Source: Mobiluncus sp034180645 (GTDB lineage: Bacteria > Actinomycetota > Actinomycetes > Actinomycetales > Actinomycetaceae). Taken from it: DNA of 64,000 nucleotides. The DNA lies in NCBI RefSeq assembly GCF_034180645.1, contig NZ_JAXFNY010000021.1, forward strand, positions 1-64,000. The letters are read 5' to 3'. Below are positions 8,030 through 17,015 of the stretch, piece by piece (position 1 is the first letter of the stretch; every line of letters starts with the position of its first letter). The notes under the pieces were generated by a model, which was given only the letters and a program-made list of their open reading frames with translations, did no database searches and had not been told where the DNA came from. The translations under genes were made by a program, and so were the position numbers.

Positions 8030-9226
8030 TCATTCCAAAACCATGCAGTGTAAGGTTTGCTGCGGCTGGACTTCCGTAACGTCTTCCGGAACGACCGCGA
8101 ACGCATTGGCCTGGGCCAAAGCCGCCAGGCGGGCCTGTGGATGCGACCCCAACACTTCTCCGCGGTAGTCTCCAGGTTTTCCAGTCAAAGCCACGGGGAC
8201 GAACTCACGACGTTCCGCGGGAGAAACCCAACCTCGTGACATTTTGGCCGGCACGGAACTACGGTACAGATTCGACCAACCTGCCATCTTTCGCAAAGCC
8301 GGACGCACAAAGGTCTCAAAAGCAACTTGGGCAGCCACCGGATTACCCGGTAAACAATAAATCGGCACCTCGCCCAGCTTGCCCACCCCCAACTGGCGAC
8401 CCGGAGCAATGGCCACATTGTCAAACCGTACCGAGCCTAAAGGCGTGAGCACGTCCTTTACGGTGTCTGCCGGGCCGTAAGACAAACCTCCCGTGGTAAC
8501 AATCACATCGGCACGCACCAGCTGGTCTTCAATAGTCTCACGCAACTGCGAGCGCTCATCGGTGACCATAACCCGAAAAGTTTTCGCGTCAACTTCTTCG
8601 GCAGCCGCGGCCAAGCAATGACCATTCGCATCATTAACCTGACCCGGTTCACGATGGGCTCCCGGCTCTACAAGTTCATCACCAATGCTCAAAATCACGA
8701 CCCGAACTCGGGGATGGACCCGCACCCGACTCCTGCCCAGAGCAGCCAATAAGGCTATTTTCTGCGCATCCAAACGTTGGCCGGCACGCAGTACCGTAGT
8801 ACCGCTGGGGACATCAATATCGCTGGGAATGACCATAGTGGCGAATCCCGGAGAAACCGGCTGATTGATAGTGACTTGGGAAATTCCCATATCTGTAGAC
8901 TCCACCGGCACAACAGCATCTGCCCCCGGTGGCAGCGGAGCCCCTGAGGCAATCCGGATGGCGCTGCCCGGAACCAATCGAGTCCACACGGTGTCACCCG
9001 CTTGAATATCTGCGGTGACGGGCAAGATTGTGGGAGCGTGAGCCACGTCCTGCGCCCGAACCGCGTAACCATCCCCACCAGCCAAGTCAGTTGCAGGTAG
9101 GCTGGATTCGGCAATAATATCCGCCGATAATACACAACCCACAGCATCTTCCAGGGGTACTGCCAGTTCCGGCAGAGGCTCGGCGGCCAGCAGGCACAGA
9201 TTGAGGTGTTCCCCGACAGAACGCAT
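8030..9226 (-). CDS. MoeA/gephyrin-like protein (Glp)
   Basis: 398-residue protein with the complete MoeA layout: N-terminal domains, the MogA-like nucleotide-binding domain with SIGDELVEPG and VTTGGLSYGPADTVK, the conserved GNPVAAQVAFE, and a C-terminal beta-barrel. Classical MoeA inserts molybdenum into molybdopterin. In the galU-moeA-rimJ-sepX context the homologue in Corynebacterium (Glp) binds FtsZ and the membrane receptor GlpR and works in cell division. No other molybdenum cofactor gene is in this window, which fits that role, but sequence alone does not decide. ATG 9226 overlaps the galU stop as TGATG, so translation is coupled. A TTG two codons upstream is the alternative start. Confidence 0.88.
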   Translation of the reverse strand: MRSVGEHLNLCLLAAEPLPELAVPLEDAVGCVLSADIIAESSLPATDLAGGDGYAVRAQDVAHAPTILPVTADIQAGDTVWTRLVPGSAIRIASGAPLPPGADAVVPVESTDMGISQVTINQPVSPGFATMVIPSDIDVPSGTTVLRAGQRLDAQKIALLAALGRSRVRVHPRVRVVILSIGDELVEPGAHREPGQVNDANGHCLAAAAEEVDAKTFRVMVTDERSQLRETIEDQLVRADVIVTTGGLSYGPADTVKDVLTPLGSVRFDNVAIAPGRQLGVGKLGEVPIYCLPGNPVAAQVAFETFVRPALRKMAGWSNLYRSSVPAKMSRGWVSPAERREFVPVALTGKPGDYRGEVLGSHPQARLAALAQANAFAVVPEDVTEVQPQQTLHCMVLE

Positions 9227-10164
9227 CAGCAAGCGCCTGCCTTTCCGCCCTGACCCGCGGCGCTTTCTGTGGAAGTGGGGGCTACTCCCGGTCCGTCAGG
9301 CGAACCGACTAAGCCCCGCATATATTCTCGAAGATGAGCACCAAAATCAGGATTTTCCAGGGAAAGTTCCATTTGCGCCTGCAGGTATCCGGACAAATTT
9401 CCGGTATCGAAGTGGCGTCCGCGCGAAACAACCCCCCAGACGCCGCCGCCTTCCTTAACCGGAGTCTCAGCAAAGGCCGCCAGCGCATCCGTAAGCTGGA
9501 TTTCATTGTTGCGTCCCGGCGGGGTTTGGGCCAAAATCTCAAAAATACGAGAATCCAAAACGTAGCGTCCCATCAAGGCATAAGGCGAACGGACCTGATC
9601 CGCTTCCGGTTTCTCAATAATGTCAGCAAGCTTGAACACTCCGTGCCCCGCTGCTGCTGCACCCAATTCGACCGGCTCAACCCGTGCGGAACTGTAAAGT
9701 TTCGCCTCGTCCGCACTGACTTCCATCAGCGCCACCACGCACCCTCCGGTCACCGCGTGCACGTCCAACATAGTCTGCAACAGAGGATCTTCCGGGTGAT
9801 ACAAATCATCCGGAAGCTGCACCACAAAAGGCTGTTCTCCCACGTAATCACGAGCCTGCAGGACGGCGTGGCCCAATCCTCGAGCCTGTTCTTGCATGAC
9901 CAAATCAACCTGGGGCAAGGGTAAATCCTGGGGATTCGACTCGCAGTCGGCGTTGGCAAAAAAATCTCTCAGAGCTGGCTTTCGAGGGCTGGTCACCACG
10001 TGAAACTGCTCAATTCCACAGCGGAGGGCTTCCTCAATCACTGTCATGATTACCGGCCGATCCACCAAGGGAAACAACTCTTTGGGAACTGATTTCGTCA
10101 GAGGATACATCCGGGTTCCCTTCCCAGCGGCGGGGATGACGGAGCACCTAACTTCTAAACTCAT
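9226..10164 (-). CDS. galU: UTP-glucose-1-phosphate uridylyltransferase
   Basis: 312-residue nucleotidyltransferase that makes UDP-glucose from UTP and glucose 1-phosphate for cell-wall polysaccharides and galactose use. The N-terminal signature AAGKGTRMYPLTKSVPKEL (about 12-30), LPDDLYHPEDPLL, and the EKP and FDTGNLSGYL regions are typical of bacterial GalU. It is the first gene of the minus-strand set galU-moeA-rimJ-sepX. The promoter must lie in the 76-base AT-rich divergent gap shared with the formyl-THF cyclo-ligase gene. Confidence 0.95.
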   Translation of the reverse strand: MSLEVRCSVIPAAGKGTRMYPLTKSVPKELFPLVDRPVIMTVIEEALRCGIEQFHVVTSPRKPALRDFFANADCESNPQDLPLPQVDLVMQEQARGLGHAVLQARDYVGEQPFVVQLPDDLYHPEDPLLQTMLDVHAVTGGCVVALMEVSADEAKLYSSARVEPVELGAAAAGHGVFKLADIIEKPEADQVRSPYALMGRYVLDSRIFEILAQTPPGRNNEIQLTDALAAFAETPVKEGGGVWGVVSRGRHFDTGNLSGYLQAQMELSLENPDFGAHLREYMRGLVGSPDGPGVAPTSTESAAGQGGKAGAC

Positions 10165-10240
10165 GAATCAAGCCTAATCTATCCCGATGTAATAACAAGA
10201 TAAATAAACGTAAATAAGGCACAATGTTAAGGTGCATGAG

Positions 10241-10888
10241 ATGGAGCTAAACTTACCGGATTTACGTGGGCAAGAGCCCGAAGACGCTAAGCAACAGTTA
10301 AGGCAACTCATTCGCAGCGCTCGGGAGCGGCTCAGTGATAGCCAAGTTTCCCAGGCTGGTCAGGAAATTAGAGATCGAGTGCTGGAGTTCGCGACAGACT
10401 TTCACACAATTGCCTGCTACGTCTCAGTTAAGAAAGAGCCTCCAACCTTGGATTTAATCGAGGCGCTGTATCAGCAAGGCAAGCGGCTGTTGGTGCCAAA
10501 GCTGGGTTCGAAGCTCAACCGTGATTGGGCTTTTTATGCGGGTCGCGATGATTTGGCCAACCGCTCACCGAACCGGCCGATGGAACCCAGTGGGGACGCT
10601 CTCGATTCCTCTGCCTTAGCAGCTGTAGACCTGGTCATCACCCCTGCTCTAGCGGTTGATCGACAAGGAAATCGCTTGGGCCAGGGTGGAGGTTGGTATG
10701 ACCGCGCTCTGCCCTATGTTCAGAAACGGACCCCTATCTATGCGCTGTGCTACGCCCATGAGTTGCAGCGGGAACTGATTCTTCCCACGGACCAGTACGA
10801 TATTCCGGTAACCGGGGTATTGACGCCCTCTTGCTGCTTCAAGTTGGAAGGCTCCGAGTTTCAAAAGTCGGGAATTTTGCCCGCTTAA
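10241..10888 (+). CDS. 5-formyltetrahydrofolate cyclo-ligase
   Basis: Converts 5-formyl-THF to 5,10-methenyl-THF with ATP, returning this storage form to one-carbon metabolism. The hallmark LGQGGGWYDRAL lies at about residues 145-156 of the 215-residue protein, preceded by VDLVITPALAVD. ATG 10241 is chosen because AAGG lies nine bases upstream; a GTG three codons earlier sits directly on that AAGG. It is divergent from galU, an arrangement common in actinobacteria, and the SAF-domain protein follows downstream on the same strand. Confidence 0.92.
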   Translation: MELNLPDLRGQEPEDAKQQLRQLIRSARERLSDSQVSQAGQEIRDRVLEFATDFHTIACYVSVKKEPPTLDLIEALYQQGKRLLVPKLGSKLNRDWAFYAGRDDLANRSPNRPMEPSGDALDSSALAAVDLVITPALAVDRQGNRLGQGGGWYDRALPYVQKRTPIYALCYAHELQRELILPTDQYDIPVTGVLTPSCCFKLEGSEFQKSGILPA

Positions 10889-10937
10889 TTCCCTTCCATC
10901 GGCCCTTTGTCCTGCTGTTTTACTCGATTACAGAGGG

Positions 10938-10980
10938 TTTTCCACAAGGGTGGTAAAAATGGGGTTTTCCACAGGTAGAT
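10938..10980 (+). repeat. Paired TTTTCCACA element, copy 1
   Basis: Two TTTTCCACA boxes begin at 10938 and 10965, exactly 27 bp apart. The second is embedded in the 20-mer GGGGTTTTCCACAGGTAGAT (10961-10980). The same 20-mer and the same 27-bp box spacing recur at 50823-50865. The element sits 46 bases before the SAF-domain gene. The box resembles a DnaA box (TTATCCACA) with one change, but an unrelated regulator is equally possible. Confidence 0.7.
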
Positions 10981-11026
10981 AGCCCCGATAGTGGCGCGCT
11001 GTCCGCCATCTTCCTAGCGTGGACTC

Positions 11027-11623
11027 ATGAGCATGAATCGTTTTTGGAATTGGCGTTACCCCCTAGCCGCGGGTCTGGCTATCATGGCTGTGTTCGTTGT
11101 GGTGACGCTCTTTTTACCTGAGAAAGCTGGAGCCTCCGTGGTGGTGGTCAAACACGAAATCTGTGCGGGTTGTGAAATTACCGCAAAGGACGTGAGGCTT
11201 TCCACCCTGGCTCCTTCCGCTGTCCCCCAGGACCACTTTCAAAAAGCTGACCGTGTCATCGGGAAAACCGCGGCGGTGAACTTGAGTTCCGGGACCGTGC
11301 TGCAGCCTGCATTGCTGGTGGAAAACGCGGTGGAGGACCTGCGGACAGGAGAAGTCGCCTTCGCCATCGAAGTCAGCGACCCTGCGGTAGCAGGGTTCTC
11401 CAAGACCGGGCAACCGGTTGAAATTTGGTGTTCCGGGGGGAGCGTGGATGGGGAACTATTAGCTTCCAATGCACGGGTTGTCGGGGTAAAGGCCGTCTCC
11501 GAGAGTTTTCTGGGCACCGGGAACTCCGCCGCTATCGCTTACCTGGCGGCTCCCGAGGACGAAGCTCGTCGAGTCGTCGCCGCCAAAACAGACTACGACC
11601 TGAGTTTCGTAGTTCGGAGATAG
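11027..11623 (+). CDS. SAF-domain membrane-anchored protein (CpaB/RcpC-like)
   Basis: 198-residue protein with an N-terminal membrane anchor (about residues 13-30) followed by a SAF domain: VVVVKHEICAGCEITAKDV, then RVIGKTAAVNLSSGTVLQPALL. SAF domains of this form occur in CpaB/RcpC of Flp/Tad pili, but no pilus genes are visible in the window. Free-standing SAF proteins next to formyl-THF cyclo-ligase are common in actinobacteria with unknown role. ICAGC gives a pair of cysteines outside the membrane. The gene is preceded by the paired TTTTCCACA element, which suggests regulation shared with the WXG100 gene near 51 kb. Confidence 0.78.
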   Translation: MSMNRFWNWRYPLAAGLAIMAVFVVVTLFLPEKAGASVVVVKHEICAGCEITAKDVRLSTLAPSAVPQDHFQKADRVIGKTAAVNLSSGTVLQPALLVENAVEDLRTGEVAFAIEVSDPAVAGFSKTGQPVEIWCSGGSVDGELLASNARVVGVKAVSESFLGTGNSAAIAYLAAPEDEARRVVAAKTDYDLSFVVRR

Positions 11624-11634
11624 TAAATCCCTGC

Positions 11635-11892
11635 TTACAGTTTCCCGAAATGCGGGGGAATGTCGGCTTTCAGCCGTTTGTCGTTGGTTTCGTCAATTTC
11701 ATCTGGCGTTTCCGGAGGCGCCTCGAGGCTTCCGCCGCCGGGAACGGCAAAGGGGTTGTCTTTGCCCTCGTCTTGCCGGGAGATATAGGTGGCCCTACGG
11801 TGACGGCGAATTCGCTGGCGTTCCCGTCTCGGTTCGGGCTGAGCCTTTTGAGTGGCAAAAATGTCGCGTGGAGTAGGTTTGTTCTGTTCCAT
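11635..11892 (-). CDS. Small basic conserved hypothetical protein
   Basis: 85-residue protein that I do not recognise. ATG 11892 has a perfect GAGGAG ribosome binding site six bases upstream, which marks it as a real gene. The product is hydrophilic, with a very basic stretch at about residues 20-36 (RRERQRIRRHRR) and a Pro/Glu/Asp-rich C-terminus ending PPHFGKL. It follows the 1421-residue helicase-like gene after 8 bases and is probably cotranscribed with it. A nucleic-acid-binding accessory role is a guess from charge only. Confidence 0.7.
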   Translation of the reverse strand: MEQNKPTPRDIFATQKAQPEPRRERQRIRRHRRATYISRQDEGKDNPFAVPGGGSLEAPPETPDEIDETNDKRLKADIPPHFGKL

Positions 11893-11900
11893 CGTTCTCC

Positions 11901-14900
11901 TCACAAGGCAGCGTTGCGCCGCCGTACCACGTGGCGCAGCACGGCATCGACTTGGGCACCACGGCGCGATAACTCTAAGGTCTCCCGCAGTTCCTGCACC
12001 TGCTGGTCCTCGCTGCGTGCCACCCCGTCGGATTGAATCCACTCCAGCAACTCGTCCAACTGGTCATCTCCATAAGCTGCCAGGGGCAACCCTTTAGCGA
12101 CCGGGGGACGCGGGCTGCGAGTTGCGCCGACTACGCGAAGGTACGGGGCAACGGGACTTTCCGCAAAGGCCTCACCTTCAGGGGCAGTCTTGACGGAGCC
12201 CTCAGCACGAGTTTCCTCAGGTTCCTGCACCGCAGTGGCTGTCGATGAAGACATTTCTGTACCATTCAGTACAGGATTTGGACTATTCGGTTCTTCTGTA
12301 ACTTCAATTTGAGGAGCCGCGATGAGAGGAACCGAAAGGGCATCTTTTCGGCTAGCCAAAGTCGTTTCCACCGCGTGACGAACTTTTGCCGCCTGTGCCG
12401 CCGGGTTGGCAAAAACTTCCATGGTGTAACAGGTAATGACTGTCCAACCGGCCGCTTCCAGGCGGGCAGGCCACAGCCTTTCCCGCCTGCGCAAGGAAGG
12501 TTCTCTCACGTAAGTATCGTCATCGGTCAGCACCGCCACCAGCAGTTCACTGGGTAGCTCGGCGGATCCGATGGCCAGGGGAATCTGAATACCGTCTTTC
12601 AATCCGAAACGAGGAACCACCGTCAGTCCCGCTCGCCACAGACGCTCCGCTAAATCCACCAGGAGACGATCCGGCTCCGATTCGAAAGATTCCGGAGTAG
12701 TTAAAGCCCGCTCCATGCCTTCGGGGTTGTCAGCGGAGTCCAGCAAATCCACCAGCATTCGAGCCCCCGGCTCGCTAAGTTTGGACGTATCGACTTCATT
12801 GGCTCTAAACGCGCTGACAATTTCGAGCCTTTGGCGCACGACTTCCAGACAGCTAACCACGTGCGCGACCCCGGAAGGACCGGAAACCGGACCAAAGTTC
12901 AACTGGACCCGTCCGTGCGGCGTCTTGGACATACCCAAACTCATAATGACCACGTCACGGCGCAGCCCGCCAGCCGTGGCAGAATCGACCACCACGAAAG
13001 GTTCCCTCCCGCTCTGGAAGAAATCCTGAGCCTGCGGCACTTTTGCCAAGGCATCGTTCAGGGCGGAACGAATCCGCGCGACGGCCCCGGGATTCAAGCA
13101 GACTACCGCCAGGGACTGAGAGGCCCGATTCAGGGCGTGATCCAAAATCAACTCCACCACGCGGGAAATTTCGACCCGAGAGATGACCGGCGACCCATCC
13201 CGCGCCAAAGGAGACTCTGAACCGGTTACCACGTGGAGTTTCACCAAAGAAGCCGGACGTGGGGACGGCACAGGCGCCACGGACTCACCGTAACCGTGAC
13301 TGGCCAGGAACAACGCAACCTGCTCGGAAAGCTCACCCAAATCCGAACGCAGAGAAACGACCGGCAAAACCTTCGCTGCGACCTGGGTAAATCCAGTCCA
13401 CCCTCGCCGAGAATCACCGAGTACTACCAGCTGCTTGGCTCGCGCAATGAGCGGAATCACTTGAGACAAGCTCATAAAATCCAGATGATCCAGCACCAGG
13501 ACTTCAATTGTGGAATTTCCATAAATCTGGGCCAGCAGGTAGGGCGAAAGTGCCCAGACCGGGCACCGCTGACGGATGAGCGGGGCAAAACTTTGGAAGT
13601 CGGACAGCGCCCCCATATCGCCAATCTCTAACACAGATTGCAAAGCCGCGGTGGCGGGAGCCTGCCCCTGGCGCGCTTGGTTCGCTAGCTCATGCATGGC
13701 TCGCGCCACGGGGTAAGGTAGCGATTCGATTTGTGCCAAATCTAGGGAACGTAAGGTATCCGCCAACTCGTGCATGGCGGCCCCGTCAATACCGGCCAAG
13801 ACCGGGTCGCTATGCATAATTTTTAGCAAAATGGCAGACCACCAGGCCAAATCCAGCTCTGCCAGAGCTAACTCAGCGGGTACTCGCCGGGCCCGCAAAT
13901 CATCGAGAAGCGGACCCAACCCGGACTCTTTCAATTCCTTTAACAGCTGTACCTGCAGGGGCAGGCGTAAGGCCTGGTCAGTAGTTTCATCGAGGGACTT
14001 TACTAAATTCAAAAGGTCGGCCAGCGGCACTTCCTCTGGTTTCGTCCCTTCCGGAGTGGTGACTTGGCTAAGGATGGGGGCAACTGCCGCAACTTCGGCG
14101 AAAATTTGCGCCGAAAGCTCCTGTACCGCCTCGAATTCTTGCGGAATGCGGGGCCAGGCGCCTGGCAATGCATGACGGCGCCACAGGTCACGAAAACTTT
14201 GGACGCGCACCAGTTCATCGTGTAAATCCTGAGGCGTGATTCCCGGACGCAGAGCATCTTTGGCCTGCTTCACCAGATTGCGCTTATCCTTACCCTTAAT
14301 CGGTAGGGAGCGTTCTTGTCGCCATTTGCGGCTGGCTGTAGCTATGACCATGTCCGCGGCCGAATGCTCAAAAATTTCGGGTTGGAAAATATCCAGAGAT
14401 TGCGCCACCCCGGTCAGCATTCCCAGCTGTTCTTTCCAGGCGTTTAGGGTCGAGGGGAGGACCAGCCCGGTTTCTTCGCTGACCCGTTCTAATTCCTGAT
14501 GCAGCCTTCCCAGGCGACCGTCTGCCAGCGCATGAATTTTTTCGATGGCATCCTGGGCATCTGATTCGGTGGACAGTACCACCCCTTTCCAGGGGGATTC
14601 TTGCAAGTCTGGTTCAAGCAGACCGGCATCTTGGGCTCGGGTCAACAGTTCACGAGCCCGTTCGCGTCCTTCTTTGCTGGAGTGTTCGTCATCGGCAAGT
14701 TCCAGTTTGACTTTTGTGCGCGGCCCCGGCTGCGCGCTGGTTAAATCTGCGAGAGCCTGCAGTGCTGCATAGGCGGAAACCCCCCACGGTTCACGCACCA
14801 CGTGCAAACGTTGCGTATAAGCACTGAGTTTGTCTCGAGTTTGGCGCAGCCTCTCGTGTGCATCGCCCAATTCCGTAACCGGTACGGGCGGTTGCGGATA

Positions 14901-16166
14901 CGCGGTGTCCCCGCTCAGCAATTGGTCTCGTAGAGCGCTGCGCCACTCACTAGCTCCGGTCAGGTCCAACACGAAACTGCCCAATCCGGCCTTTTGCAAA
15001 CCTTCCACCGTCGTCTTACCAATCCGGCGCACTCCCGGTACGTAGCAAACGTGTTTCCCGCTAGCTCCGCAATCAGCCAAAATGGCCTGTACAGTAGATG
15101 AACCGGGAGCACCTGGAGGAACCTCAACAAAAATGGAACGTCCGCTGGCAATCAGCTCCACAACTCGAGCTTGGCTTACGTCCAAGTCGCCGATACCGCG
15201 TTCCAAATCCGGATCACGATCCGCCGGACTGGTCTCGGGCAGCGGCTCTAAGAGCTCTGCAGCTGCCGATTTGTCTCCCGCAAAGGCTCTGACCAGCGGA
15301 TTTTCACCAGCGACCGGGAGGATGGTGTCCCAGTCTGAGCTGAGCACCGCACTGGAGACCCCTAGATTGGCAACAAGCAGGTTTTCCTTGAGGTCAAACC
15401 CCGGGATGAAGTCCTGTCCCGCCCGGCGAATCGCTTCGAGAGCCGGGGTGACGTTCAATCGGCCATCCTCTAAGCTCGAAGCGATTATGGCTTCGGGATT
15501 GCAGTCGATATGGCGATCCTTAAACGCTTTCACCAAGACCGGATTCATCACGACCGATCCGCCCATTTTCAATGTGTAGTCCCCGTCAACCGCTTCTAGT
15601 TCCAACGGACGCATCAGCACGGGCAGGTTAAATTGTTCCAGTTTGAAATGACTCAGTTCAGGGCGAGTCCCCCGTTCAGATTCTTTAAACGGCGGTAGTT
15701 GAGTCCAGTTGGCTACCCCAATCACCAGATTAGTGGGGTACAGCCCACAGCGGGACACTGAAGATTTCTTTTCCGCGTCGAGCTTCCTCATCACCGCTCG
15801 GGCGGCGCCCAAGGCAGCGCTATCGCGCAGCAAAGAAGATAACTTTGTCAGCCGGCCGCCATAGAGCTGGGCTACGCCTGCGGGATGCGCCCCGGTTAAA
15901 TCAAGAAGGTTCTCCAGGGAGTCGATGTCACGTATCCCCTGGGCTCCCGGTGAGGCTGAGGCTTCGCCGGCCCATAGTGCCAGACGCTCTTGGACCGGGT
16001 CTACCTCTACAGACTGTAAAACCTCGGTGGCAGCATCATTCTGGTCAGAGGAATCGGGGTCGGAATTTTCCGCGCTCCCCCCAGGGTTTTGTACCAGCTG
16101 TTCCAAATCTTCTTCCACATATCCACGATATGTGAAATATGGCACAATTCCGCGATGGCGCGCCAA
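11901..16166 (-). CDS. Giant degenerate SF1 helicase-like protein (DUF4011 type)
   Basis: 1421-residue cytoplasmic protein of the actinobacterial DUF4011/AAA helicase-like family. The N-terminal third (about 60-310) matches the family lead-in: LLDLTGAHPAGVAQL, LSSLLRDSAALG, VLMRPLEL. The motor is degraded. The Walker A position reads VPPGAPGSST (349-358), where active relatives have PPGTGKS/T, so the catalytic lysine is gone. Walker B reads VLDHLDF rather than DEA/S. A C-terminal module near 1190-1300 looks like the restriction-endonuclease fold of the family but lacks clear D-(D/E)xK residues. The start is uncertain: TTG 16166 has no ribosome binding site, and GTG 16145 is an alternative. 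It may act as a binding or scaffold protein. Confidence 0.8.
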   Translation of the reverse strand: MARHRGIVPYFTYRGYVEEDLEQLVQNPGGSAENSDPDSSDQNDAATEVLQSVEVDPVQERLALWAGEASASPGAQGIRDIDSLENLLDLTGAHPAGVAQLYGGRLTKLSSLLRDSAALGAARAVMRKLDAEKKSSVSRCGLYPTNLVIGVANWTQLPPFKESERGTRPELSHFKLEQFNLPVLMRPLELEAVDGDYTLKMGGSVVMNPVLVKAFKDRHIDCNPEAIIASSLEDGRLNVTPALEAIRRAGQDFIPGFDLKENLLVANLGVSSAVLSSDWDTILPVAGENPLVRAFAGDKSAAAELLEPLPETSPADRDPDLERGIGDLDVSQARVVELIASGRSIFVEVPPGAPGSSTVQAILADCGASGKHVCYVPGVRRIGKTTVEGLQKAGLGSFVLDLTGASEWRSALRDQLLSGDTAYPQPPVPVTELGDAHERLRQTRDKLSAYTQRLHVVREPWGVSAYAALQALADLTSAQPGPRTKVKLELADDEHSSKEGRERARELLTRAQDAGLLEPDLQESPWKGVVLSTESDAQDAIEKIHALADGRLGRLHQELERVSEETGLVLPSTLNAWKEQLGMLTGVAQSLDIFQPEIFEHSAADMVIATASRKWRQERSLPIKGKDKRNLVKQAKDALRPGITPQDLHDELVRVQSFRDLWRRHALPGAWPRIPQEFEAVQELSAQIFAEVAAVAPILSQVTTPEGTKPEEVPLADLLNLVKSLDETTDQALRLPLQVQLLKELKESGLGPLLDDLRARRVPAELALAELDLAWWSAILLKIMHSDPVLAGIDGAAMHELADTLRSLDLAQIESLPYPVARAMHELANQARQGQAPATAALQSVLEIGDMGALSDFQSFAPLIRQRCPVWALSPYLLAQIYGNSTIEVLVLDHLDFMSLSQVIPLIARAKQLVVLGDSRRGWTGFTQVAAKVLPVVSLRSDLGELSEQVALFLASHGYGESVAPVPSPRPASLVKLHVVTGSESPLARDGSPVISRVEISRVVELILDHALNRASQSLAVVCLNPGAVARIRSALNDALAKVPQAQDFFQSGREPFVVVDSATAGGLRRDVVIMSLGMSKTPHGRVQLNFGPVSGPSGVAHVVSCLEVVRQRLEIVSAFRANEVDTSKLSEPGARMLVDLLDSADNPEGMERALTTPESFESEPDRLLVDLAERLWRAGLTVVPRFGLKDGIQIPLAIGSAELPSELLVAVLTDDDTYVREPSLRRRERLWPARLEAAGWTVITCYTMEVFANPAAQAAKVRHAVETTLASRKDALSVPLIAAPQIEVTEEPNSPNPVLNGTEMSSSTATAVQEPEETRAEGSVKTAPEGEAFAESPVAPYLRVVGATRSPRPPVAKGLPLAAYGDDQLDELLEWIQSDGVARSEDQQVQELRETLELSRRGAQVDAVLRHVVRRRNAAL

Positions 16167-16211
16167 AAAGAGGCGAATCTAGGGAAGGAAATGCAGAACT
16201 TGCAGTCATGA

Positions 16212-16823
16212 TTACCCCACGGTTTCCAGCTGCCCCAATAAACGCTGAATCACGGTTCCCAGCACTGCAATCAAGTCCTCGCGGCTCATGGAGGCGAGAG
16301 GCTCCAGCTTGACCACGTAACGGGACAGCAGAACCCCCAGCATCGCGCTCATCATCAGCTCGATGGGCAAATCCAGATCCGTCCCGATATATTCCCTGAT
16401 GCTGGCCATAATCTGGTTTTCCACATAGTTCGCAAAGGTCTGTTGGGTAGCCGAATCTTGCAGCAACAGGTTAAACAGCGTCTCCAAAGTTCCCGCGGTA
16501 GCGGCTTGTTCCCAAGTATTCAGGATAGTAGCAGCCAAACGGTGTCCGGTTTCTTCCGGAGGACCATCCGTCAATGCCGCTGTCATCAACTGTTTGGGGT
16601 CTCCTGGCAAAGCCAATGATTCCCGCAGCAGCTGAGCTTTGGAACGAAAGTAATACGCGATGAGGGCCGGGTCGACTCCAGCACGACGGGCAATTTCGCG
16701 GTAGGTAGCGTGTTTATAGTCCAGCTCGGTAAATGCCTCGTTGGCTGCAGCAAGGATTCTTTCTCGGGTTTCTCCTCGCGGTCCCGTGGGTCCTCTTCGA
16801 GATGAGTTAGCATTCTTACCCAT
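16212..16823 (-). CDS. TetR-family transcriptional regulator
   Basis: 203-residue repressor-type protein. The N-terminal helix-turn-helix reads ILAAANEAFTELDYKHATYREIARRAGVDPALIAYYFRSK, with each stretch matching TetR; the ligand domain follows to the C-terminus. It is divergent from the activase gene with a 192-base gap, the usual arrangement for local control. A palindrome (TTACGTAA within 16835-16847) lies 12 bases upstream of its start codon and is a plausible autoregulatory operator. The effector cannot be predicted. Confidence 0.9.
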   Translation of the reverse strand: MGKNANSSRRGPTGPRGETRERILAAANEAFTELDYKHATYREIARRAGVDPALIAYYFRSKAQLLRESLALPGDPKQLMTAALTDGPPEETGHRLAATILNTWEQAATAGTLETLFNLLLQDSATQQTFANYVENQIMASIREYIGTDLDLPIELMMSAMLGVLLSRYVVKLEPLASMSREDLIAVLGTVIQRLLGQLETVG

Positions 16824-16834
16824 TTTAGCAAGCC

Positions 16835-16847
16835 TTACGTTACGTAA
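16835..16847. promoter_or_regulatory. Possible TetR operator
   Basis: TTACGTTACGTAA contains the perfect palindrome TTACGTAA (16840-16847) with an overlapping repeat of TTACGT. It lies just upstream of the tetR-like start codon in the divergent gap before the activase fusion. Assignment is by position and symmetry only. Confidence 0.4.
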
Positions 16848-17015
16848 TTATTTTTTCGAGTTTCAATAGTAATTCTCCAGGCTCTCCGGCTGCTTTCCCG
16901 GCAAGCCCAAGGATTCTGTGTTCTATATTATTCTAATTTCAACACGTTAAAATTTCTCAGTTTTCTGGATAAGTTCCTAGCAAGCACGGCAAGCAAATGA
17001 ATTGAGGCCAATCGT

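Noticed and set aside
8030..9226. Annotating the MoeA homologue simply as a molybdenum cofactor gene
   Set aside because: The neighbourhood fits the Glp-GlpR/SepX division cluster better, so no moeA symbol is assigned.
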